In this document: one piece after another, positions 57,718 through 64,000 of the stretch
Layout of the letters: every line of letters begins with the position of its first letter
How positions within the stretch are numbered: position 1 is the stretch's first letter
Source: Paludibacterium yongneupense DSM 18731
Lineage (GTDB): Bacteria; Pseudomonadota; Gammaproteobacteria; Burkholderiales; Chromobacteriaceae
Direction of reading: 5' to 3'
Assembly (NCBI RefSeq): GCF_000422925.1
Contig: NZ_KE383960.1
Coordinates: forward strand, 62,886 to 126,885
DNA: 64,000 bases
Made by a program: the position numbers and the translations under genes
The notes under the pieces: model-generated
Database searches by the model: none
Told to the model about the DNA's origin: nothing
What the model saw: only the letters and a program-made list of their open reading frames with translations

Positions 57718-58077
57718 ACCGCCCTCGCTACACGGTGGCGACAACAAGGAGGGCGAGTCGGGACTACATGATTTAGCCACATTCGCAGGCTACCCTGCAT
57801 TTTGTCGTCAGCAGGAAAGGATTTCTGACGGCGAGAGTAGTTCGGTTCCGACTCCAGCTTGGCCGCCCCTGATTCGGGCGGCCTTTTTTTGTCCTACGCA
57901 CTCTTTAGCGGCCTGTCGTCATGGATATGATGTTAAACGCTGTTAAAGTTGGAGCAAGTAGATGGTGCCGGGATGGAATGTCGCAATGCAGCATTTGCAT
58001 GGACTTGCCACCGCCATGATTGATCGTCTGGTGGCACACTGGCACGGGTAGCGTTTCATCAGGAGTCGCACAAGCTT
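57718..58077. other. Intergenic region before the diguanylate cyclase gene
   Basis: 360 bp without a recognisable gene. It contains a strong terminator at 57861-57890, 144 bp after the LysR stop. The stretch before it could be a long 3' leader or a small RNA. The right half holds the start region of the GGDEF gene (AGGAG at 58061-58065). Confidence 0.5.
57861..57890 (+). terminator. Strong intrinsic terminator
   Basis: A perfect 8-bp stem GGCCGCCC (57861-57868) with GGGCGGCC (57876-57883), a 7-nt loop and seven T. It ends either the LysR transcript or a separate small RNA. Confidence 0.9.
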
Positions 58078-59256
58078 ATGTCGGAGTTGGTAATCGATCT
58101 GCCCACGGTGCTTATCCTGTATGCCTCATCGTTGATCGCCGGCATGTTCGGCATACTCAATGTCTGGCGCCGTAATCCCAATACTGCCGGTCTCGGTTTC
58201 ATCGCTTTGGCGTTTGCGCTGCTGTCTGTCGGCGGGGCGCTGGCCGGCGTGGGGGAATACCACCTGTTGCCGTGGCCCGTTTTCTGGCTATATGTCAATT
58301 TTATGCTTGGCACGAGCGGCTACGCCCTGCTGTGGGTCGGCCTGTCGGAATTGAGCGGCGGACCGTGGGGGCGCTACCGGACCGTGGCGGGCTGGGTGCC
58401 CCCGTTCTGGCTCGTGCTGGGGCTGCTGTCCGGTTTCATCGTGCACAACGAGCAGCGAGCGGCGGTATTCCACTTCAATGCTTTTTGTTTTCTGGTGGCG
58501 GCTGCATTCTGCATCTGGCGGGATCGTCGTGCCGAGCCGCTGTATTCGCGATCGTTGCTGAGTCTGATTCTGTTGCTGAGCGGCGGGGCCTATGGCGGCG
58601 AGTGTTACTGGATCGTCGTGGCTTCGTGGGGAGCGCAGGGCATCGCACGGGCTTTTTTTGTGCAGATCATCTGTAACTTCACCCTGGTTTTACTGGTGCT
58701 GGCCATCGTGACGGAACGGGCAGAGGCCAGGCTCAAGCAGGCTATCGAACTGGATGAACTCACGGGAGTGGGCAACCGGCGGTTTCTGCTCAACCGCCTG
58801 CCTGCCCAAGCTCTGCCCGGCTGTGCGATTCTCATGGTCGATCTGGATCATTTCAAACATATCAACGACACTTTCGGCCATCTGGCCGGTGACAAGGTGC
58901 TGGCCGCGACGGCTCGTACACTGCAAAGCGGGCTGCGCAGCCAGGACGTGATCGCCCGCTTCGGCGGCGAGGAGTTTGCGATTTTTCTGCCCCGAGCTGG
59001 CGCGCGGGAAGTCCTGGAAATTGCCGAACGCTTGCGATGCGCGGTTGCGGCGCAGCGTGTCGACATCGCTGATGCGACCTGCATGGTCACGGTCAGCCTC
59101 GGCCTGGCCTGGATAGACGTCCCGGGCAAGAGCTGGGATGAGTGGATACATCGAGCCGATACGGCGTGCTACCTGGCCAAGCAGCGGGGGCGCAACGGCG
59201 TCGCCGTATCGGGCGATGACGCCTCTTTGCCAGGCAGCGCGCCAGGCAAAGGCTAG
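58078..59256 (+). CDS. Membrane diguanylate cyclase
   Basis: 392 residues. About six or seven N-terminal membrane helices (residues 8-215) form an integral membrane sensor of unknown ligand. The GGDEF domain (about 225-385) has the active signature GGEEF and an intact RxxD product-inhibition site five residues before it (RSQDVIARFGGEEF), so it should make c-di-GMP from GTP under feedback control. The last four bases overlap the stop of the convergent dehydrogenase gene (CTAG). Confidence 0.92.
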   Translation: MSELVIDLPTVLILYASSLIAGMFGILNVWRRNPNTAGLGFIALAFALLSVGGALAGVGEYHLLPWPVFWLYVNFMLGTSGYALLWVGLSELSGGPWGRYRTVAGWVPPFWLVLGLLSGFIVHNEQRAAVFHFNAFCFLVAAAFCIWRDRRAEPLYSRSLLSLILLLSGGAYGGECYWIVVASWGAQGIARAFFVQIICNFTLVLLVLAIVTERAEARLKQAIELDELTGVGNRRFLLNRLPAQALPGCAILMVDLDHFKHINDTFGHLAGDKVLAATARTLQSGLRSQDVIARFGGEEFAIFLPRAGAREVLEIAERLRCAVAAQRVDIADATCMVTVSLGLAWIDVPGKSWDEWIHRADTACYLAKQRGRNGVAVSGDDASLPGSAPGKG

Positions 59257-60320
59257 CAGCTGGCGACCACTTCGGCCACGGCGCGTCCTACATCGCTTGT
59301 CTTGGCCTTGCCCCCCATGTCCGGTGTTCGCGGGCCGTGTTCGAGCACGGTCTCGATCGCTCGCATGACGGCGGCGGCGGCATCGGGGTGGCCAAGGTGC
59401 TCGAGCATCATCGCCCCGGCCCAGATCTGTCCGACCGGATTGGCGATATTGCGCCCGAAGATGTCCGGCGCCGAACCATGCACCGGCTCGAACAGAGATG
59501 GAAAGCGGCGCTCGGGGTCAAGATTGGCCGACGGCGCAATACCGATGGTGCCGGTCAGGGCGGGGCCGAGGTCGGACAGAATGTCGCCGAACAGATTGGA
59601 CGCCACCACCACGTCGAAGCGTTCGGGGTGCAATACGAAATTCGCACACAAACTGTCTATATGATATTTGTCGTGACGGATGGCGGGATAGGCACTTGCC
59701 ATGGCGGCGAAGCGTTCGTCCCAATAGGGCATGGACAGCGCGATACCGTTCGACTTGGTGGCCGACGTTACGTGTTTTTGCGGTCTCTGCATGGCCAGTT
59801 CGAAGGCAAATTTCATGATGCGGTCGACGCCCTTGCGGCTGAACAGGCTCTCCTGCAGCACGAACTCGCGCTCGGTACCGGCGAACGCCCGTCCGCCCAG
59901 GTTTGAGTATTCTCCCTCGGTATTCTCGCGGACCACGTAACAATCGATATCGCCGACGCGGCGGCCGGCGAGTGGCGAGGGTACGCCTGGCATCAGGCGC
60001 ACGGGCCGGAGATTGACGTATTGGTCGAATTCCCGCCTGATTTTTACCAGCGAGCCCCATAGCGAGATGTGATCGGGGACGGTCTCCGGCCAGCCGACTG
60101 CACCGTAGAACAAGGCGTCGTGCCCGCCGATCCGTTCTTTCCAGTCCTCGGGCATCATGGTTCCGTGTTTCTGATAGTAGTCGCAGCTCCAGTCGAAATG
60201 GTCCCATCGCCAGGCAATGCCGAAGCGGCGCGCTGCCGCATCGAGGACGCGCAGTCCCTCGGTCATGACTTCCTTGCCGATTCCATCGCCCGGAATGACT
60301 GCGATTGTGTTGGTTTTCAT
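59253..60320 (-). CDS. dmlA: D-malate dehydrogenase / tartrate dehydrogenase (decarboxylating)
   Basis: 355 residues from ATG 60320, GGGGA five bases upstream. A beta-decarboxylating dehydrogenase of the IPMDH/ICDH family: IPGDGIGKEV at the start, substrate-loop RREFDQYVNLRPVRLMPG, VVRENTEGEYSNLGGR, metal/substrate residues in DSLCANFVLHPERFDVVVASNLFGDILSDLGPAL, and cofactor loop EPVHGSAPDIFGRNIANP. The NLRP and EGEYS forms are those of the tartrate/D-malate subgroup. The divergent LysR gene mirrors the dmlR-dmlA pair of E. coli, which favours D-malate to pyruvate. Confidence 0.85.
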   Translation of the reverse strand: MKTNTIAVIPGDGIGKEVMTEGLRVLDAAARRFGIAWRWDHFDWSCDYYQKHGTMMPEDWKERIGGHDALFYGAVGWPETVPDHISLWGSLVKIRREFDQYVNLRPVRLMPGVPSPLAGRRVGDIDCYVVRENTEGEYSNLGGRAFAGTEREFVLQESLFSRKGVDRIMKFAFELAMQRPQKHVTSATKSNGIALSMPYWDERFAAMASAYPAIRHDKYHIDSLCANFVLHPERFDVVVASNLFGDILSDLGPALTGTIGIAPSANLDPERRFPSLFEPVHGSAPDIFGRNIANPVGQIWAGAMMLEHLGHPDAAAAVMRAIETVLEHGPRTPDMGGKAKTSDVGRAVAEVVASC

Positions 60321-60418
60321 CGTTGTCCCCATCCTGTTGGTCATGAACGCTATGCTAACCCGGGTTTCGATCGATATAATAAAGACAAAATAACTGCATT
60401 CGGTCGTAAAAGTTAACA

Positions 60419-61318
60419 ATGGACAGCACCTCCGAACTGGCTTTCTTCGCGCTGCTGGCCAAAGCCGAGAGCTTGGCCTCGGCCGCGCGCGAACTGGGAT
60501 TGACTCCGCCCGCCGTCAGCAAGCGGCTCGCGCAGATGGAGGCACGGCTCGGCGTGCGACTGATGAATCGCACGACACGGCGCATCGGCCTGACCGACGA
60601 AGGCGCGGCTTATCTGGAAAGCGCGCGCCGCATCCTGGCCGATATCGACGAAATGGAGCAACGCGTATCGAGTCGCCGCGCAGTGCCCCGGGGCTTGTTG
60701 CGAGTCAGCGCCACATACGGCTTCGGTCGTCATTACATTGCTCCGCTGATTTCAGACTTCTGCCTGCGTTACCCTGAGGTGGAAGTGCAACTGCAGCTCG
60801 GGGAGCGGCCGCCGCCTCTTTCCGAGGAGGCCTTCGACGTCGGCATCCACTTCGGAACGCCACCCGATGCACGTGTGATCGCACGCAAGATTCGCGGCAA
60901 CCGGCGCTGGATCTGCGCCGCGCCAGCCTATGTCAAGCGTTGCGGTCTGCCGCAGGTTCCCGCCGATCTGGCCGGGCATAACTGCCTGCTCTTGCGGCAG
61001 GAGGACGGTGCCTATGGCACCTGGCGCTTCACGCGCGGGGCGCGCACGGAGACAGTCAAGGTGAGCGGCACGCTCAGCAGCAACGACGGACAAGTGGCGC
61101 TGGGCTGGGTCTTGCAGGGACACGGGATCATGATGCGTTCGGAGTGGGATGCGGCCCGATATGTACGCAGTGGACGGCTGGTGCAGCTACTGCCCGAGTA
61201 CACGCTGCCGCCGGCCGATATCCATGCGATCTATCCCGCGCGCCATAATCTGTCGGCACGGGTCAGAACGTTCGTCGATTTTCTGGTCGAGCAGTCGGGG
61301 CGGGATGAGAGCTGGTAG
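60419..61318 (+). CDS. dmlR: LysR-family regulator, DmlR-like
   Basis: 299 residues. The HTH SLASAARELGLTPPAVSKRLAQMEARLGVRLMNRTTRRIGLTDEG is typical of the DmlR/AaeR-type LysR group, with the NRTTRR motif. Divergent from dmlA across 98 bp. Expected to activate dmlA in response to D-malate or a related hydroxy acid; the assignment rests on family and context. A weak hairpin (61346-61352/61361-61367) lies downstream without a T run. Confidence 0.75.
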   Translation: MDSTSELAFFALLAKAESLASAARELGLTPPAVSKRLAQMEARLGVRLMNRTTRRIGLTDEGAAYLESARRILADIDEMEQRVSSRRAVPRGLLRVSATYGFGRHYIAPLISDFCLRYPEVEVQLQLGERPPPLSEEAFDVGIHFGTPPDARVIARKIRGNRRWICAAPAYVKRCGLPQVPADLAGHNCLLLRQEDGAYGTWRFTRGARTETVKVSGTLSSNDGQVALGWVLQGHGIMMRSEWDAARYVRSGRLVQLLPEYTLPPADIHAIYPARHNLSARVRTFVDFLVEQSGRDESW

Positions 61319-61405
61319 CCGGCGGGGAGGCGTTGAGACTCTGCCGGCCGGATTGCTCCGTCCGGCCCGTCCCGCCCCGGTGCTGAGCGCGGCAGGGGCG
61401 GACGC

Positions 61406-63028
61406 TCAGGCCGCGACCGTGAAGCGGGCGAGAATGCCGGTCAGAGTCGCCACTTCGACACGCAGGTCTTCGGCCGAAGTGGCCGTGGACTGAGTGTTGA
61501 CACTGCTCTCTTCCGTCATTTGGGCGACGCGTTCGATTTGCTGCGCGATCGTGTTGCTGGCCTGTGACTGTTCGCGCATCGCCCCCGAAATTTCGCTGAT
61601 CTGATCGATGACGGCACGGGTGCTGCCGACGATTCGTTCGATAGCCGCCGTCGCCTGTTCCGCCTGACTGACGCCTGCGTCGACTTGGTCCACGACGTGC
61701 TGCATCGACATTACGGTATGTTCGGCACCACTCTGGATCGCCTCTATCATGCCGCTGATTTCCCGGGTCGAGGTTGCCGTGCGCTCGGCCAGCTTGCGGA
61801 CTTCGTCGGCGACCACGGCAAAGCCGCGTCCCTGCTCGCCTGCACGGGCGGCCTCGATGGCGGCGTTGAGCGCGAGCAGATTGGTTTGCTCGGCGATATC
61901 GCGAATCACGCCGACTACGGTGTCGATGCGTGCGGTTTGCCCCTTCAGATCGCGGATCTTGCCGGCGGCTTCGGCGACGGTGTCGGAGGTCGAGCGGATC
62001 GCGGCGATGGTGGCATTGATCACGTCGCTGCCATCGCCGGCATCGGCGCCCGCGCGGCGGCCGCTGTCGTTTGCCTGCTCGGCGCGGTCGGCCACGTGGG
62101 TGACACTGACGGTCATTTGCTCGACGGCGGCCGACATGCTGGTGGCAGCCTCGCTGACATGGCGAGTGGCTTGCGACATCTGCTGCGAGGCGCTGGCGAC
62201 ACTATGCGCACTATCGTTGATATTGCTGCCCACTCCGCGGATTTCGCTCAAGGCGCCTTGCAGGGTGCCCAGCAGATGATTGACCGCGGTGACCGTTTCT
62301 CCTATCTCATCCTGCCCCCTGACGGGGATGCGGCGGGTGAAATCGAGGCTGGAGGACAATTCGGTCACGCCGGAGCGTAATGCGTCCAGCGGTATCCTGA
62401 TCTGTCTGACCAACCAGATGCCACCCGCGAGCAATATGGTCGTCGTGACCGCCAGGACGGAGATCAGTGTGATCCGGCTGTTCGTCATCGTGCTTTTCAC
62501 TTCGGCATTGGCTTTATCCGACAGCTGCTGGTTATAGCTGTTCGCCTTGTCCACGGCATCGACTGCCGCTTGCGAAATCGGGGTCAACTCCCGGCTGAGA
62601 TAGTCGCGTGCTTCGTCTATCTTGTCCTGGTCGGACAGCGCCAGTGCGGCGGGAATCGCTGCGGCGTACTTGTCGATGGCGGCCTCGGCCGCATCGATGT
62701 CGGCGCGGTCCTGATCGTCGGAGATCAGATTCTTTCTGTAATTTTGCATGCCCTTCGAGATTGCGGCATGGATACCCTCCAGTGCCTGCCTCTGCGCATT
62801 TTTACCCTCGCTCCCCCGGGCGAGGACATGCCTGAGGACGCTGCGGCGGCTATCGCCGACTTTGATGCGGATATCGGTCAGTTGGGCCACCGATAGCGCG
62901 GTGTCGTCGGTGATGGCATGTACCGACTGCTGGATGGTCCCGAGCTCATAAGCCGTGAGGCCGGCATTGAGCAAAAGGCCGAACAGACCGAAAGCCAGCA
63001 GCAGATAGAGTTTTGCCGAAATTTTCAT
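61406..63028 (-). CDS. Methyl-accepting chemotaxis protein, four-helix-bundle type
   Basis: 540 residues, AAGGA upstream of ATG 63028. Membrane helix about 7-28, 4HB_MCP periplasmic domain (about 30-185), second helix about 188-210, HAMP, then the signalling domain with tip [41 protein letters not shown]. 4HB receptors bind amino acids, organic acids or aromatics. No C-terminal CheR tether. Its C-terminal ~190 residues are nearly the same as those of the next gene, pointing to a local duplication. Confidence 0.93.
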   Translation of the reverse strand: MKISAKLYLLLAFGLFGLLLNAGLTAYELGTIQQSVHAITDDTALSVAQLTDIRIKVGDSRRSVLRHVLARGSEGKNAQRQALEGIHAAISKGMQNYRKNLISDDQDRADIDAAEAAIDKYAAAIPAALALSDQDKIDEARDYLSRELTPISQAAVDAVDKANSYNQQLSDKANAEVKSTMTNSRITLISVLAVTTTILLAGGIWLVRQIRIPLDALRSGVTELSSSLDFTRRIPVRGQDEIGETVTAVNHLLGTLQGALSEIRGVGSNINDSAHSVASASQQMSQATRHVSEAATSMSAAVEQMTVSVTHVADRAEQANDSGRRAGADAGDGSDVINATIAAIRSTSDTVAEAAGKIRDLKGQTARIDTVVGVIRDIAEQTNLLALNAAIEAARAGEQGRGFAVVADEVRKLAERTATSTREISGMIEAIQSGAEHTVMSMQHVVDQVDAGVSQAEQATAAIERIVGSTRAVIDQISEISGAMREQSQASNTIAQQIERVAQMTEESSVNTQSTATSAEDLRVEVATLTGILARFTVAA

Positions 63029-63417
63029 TCAGGTTTCCTTTGGGATAGGGCTTGGTTTTTTATTGATTTTATCTTTTTATGCAAATGAATTTGTGACCAC
63101 CCTATTTGCAAGTATTTTAAATATCTAATTTTTATTATGATTACGAATCGGGTAAGCAATATAAACACAGTATCTATTTTCTTGTAAATGTAGCGCTAAT
63201 TGAATGCTTTTATTTGCAGGCTAGGCATCGCTGCGATGAGGGGAGCGAGAGGGGGGCACGCCATGACGGGGGGCGGGATGGCCGTCCCGACCTTTCGGCT
63301 GGCTTGGTGGTGGCCTGGGAGGGGGGACGGCCTGTCGTTCGAATAGAGCAGGGGCTTCCGTGTCTATCGTGTGTCGCTGCCGCGTGCAGGCAGGAGGCCC
63401 TGCCTGCACGGCGAGCA
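63029..63417. other. Intergenic region between the two chemoreceptor genes
   Basis: 389 bp. The left half (63050-63220) is strikingly AT-rich compared with its surroundings and probably carries the promoter of the 61.4-63.0 kb receptor, though no clear sigma-28 box was seen. The right half is GC-rich and holds an 11-bp inverted repeat at 63383-63410. Confidence 0.55.
63383..63410 (-). terminator. 11-bp hairpin at the 3' end of the distal chemoreceptor gene
   Basis: CGTGCAGGCAG (63383-63393) pairs perfectly with CTGCCTGCACG (63400-63410), with a 6-nt loop, 8 bp after the receptor stop on the minus strand. No T run follows, so termination efficiency is doubtful. Confidence 0.45.
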
Positions 63418-64000
63418 TCAGGCCGCGACTCTGAAGCGCGAGAGTATCGTGTTCAGCTTATCGACTTCGCCTCTCAGGTCTTCGGCTGACGAGGCCGTCG
63501 CTTGCGTACTGGCGCTCGTTTCTTCCGTCATTTGCGCAACGCGTTCGATCTGTTGTGCGATATTGTTGCTCGCCTGCGATTGCTCGCGCATCGCACCGGA
63601 TATTTCACTGACCTGGCCGACCACCGAGCTGGTGCTGTCGAGAATCCTCACGATGGCCGCCGTTGCCTGCTCGGCCTGACTGACGCCGGCATCGACCTGG
63701 GTCACCACTTGCTGCATCGAGCTTACCGTGTGCTCGGCCCCGCTCTGGATCGCGCCTATCATGCTGCTGATCTCCTGAGTCGAGGTGGCGGTGCGCTCGG
63801 CAAGCTTGCGGACTTCGTCTGCGACCACGGCAAACCCCCTGCCCGTATCGCCCGCGCGTGCCGCTTCGATGGCGGCATTGAGCGCTAGCAGATTGGTCTG
63901 TTCCGCGATATCGCGGATGACGCCGACCACGGCATCGATACTGGCCGTTTGCCCTTTCAGCTCATTGATTTTTCCGGCGGCTTCCGTGACGGTATCCGAC
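63418..64000 (-). CDS. Methyl-accepting chemotaxis protein, 5' partial
   Basis: Only the C-terminal ~193 residues lie in the window; the frame is open to base 64000 and the Met at 63930 is internal. The signalling tip [41 protein letters not shown] and C-terminal helix are present, ending LSRFRVAA. Very similar to the neighbouring receptor (ending LARFTVAA). The sensor domain is outside the window. Confidence 0.93.
   Translation of the reverse strand, partial: SDTVTEAAGKINELKGQTASIDAVVGVIRDIAEQTNLLALNAAIEAARAGDTGRGFAVVADEVRKLAERTATSTQEISSMIGAIQSGAEHTVSSMQQVVTQVDAGVSQAEQATAAIVRILDSTSSVVGQVSEISGAMREQSQASNNIAQQIERVAQMTEETSASTQATASSAEDLRGEVDKLNTILSRFRVAA

Noticed and set aside
57800..57862. tRNA or tmRNA 3' end suggested by GTTCGGTTCC
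   Set aside because: A 5-bp T stem with a 7-nt loop cannot be formed and there is no matching acceptor stem.
63029..63220. Sigma-28 promoter for the chemoreceptor gene
   Set aside because: The AT-rich region was read on the minus strand and no TAAA-N15-GCCGATAA-like pair was found.
1..64000. CRISPR array or prophage
   Set aside because: No regularly spaced repeats with unique spacers, and no integrase, terminase or capsid genes.

Overview
The window is GC-rich bacterial DNA. Its gene content points to a beta-proteobacterium of the Neisseriales/Chromobacteriaceae type. It has a min cluster followed directly by oxyR (an order known from Neisseria), a polar-flagellum block flhB-flhA-flhF-flhG-fliA-motA, a phasin, coq7 and ubiG for ubiquinone, and many chemotaxis and c-di-GMP proteins. 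The genus is an inference; no rRNA is present to confirm it.

Layout: 1-7.3 kb holds rluB (5' end cut by the window edge), greB, a secreted astacin-like protease, and a minus-strand operon minC-minD-minE-oxyR-marR. At 7.5-12.3 kb are a phasin gene with a strong terminator, a group IIC intron remnant sitting just after that terminator, a GH84-family glycosidase, an unrecognised gene, ppa and coq7. At 12.5-19.2 kb are a macA-macB-outer-membrane-factor export operon and a divergent MFS/LysR pair. At 19.2-19.6 kb lies a tandemly duplicated tRNA-Arg/tRNA-Glu array. At 19.7-28.2 kb are an exonuclease/GIY-YIG fusion and the flagellar operon. At 28.4-37.5 kb are thyA-folA, a GntR regulator, ubiG-mtaD, a large GGDEF/EAL protein and a chemoreceptor.

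The accessory centrepiece is 37.5-54.8 kb: three tandem, co-directional, paralogous genes of 1917, 1916 and 1924 residues that look like one operon. Each carries a C80-type cysteine-protease-like domain followed by a delivery/pore region that matches, motif by motif, the large clostridial toxins TcdA/TcdB. None has the N-terminal glucosyltransferase. Instead each has a conserved N-terminal region of about 420 residues that resembles tandem winged helices plus an acidic SUMO-interaction-like motif. In all three the protease His is replaced by Glu while the Cys is kept. A divergent gene for a secreted SH3b-type protein sits next to the operon.

From 55.9 kb to the end are a DUF554 membrane protein, a LysR regulator with direct repeats in front of it, a diguanylate cyclase, a divergent D-malate/tartrate dehydrogenase and LysR pair, and two closely similar chemoreceptors, the last cut by the window edge.
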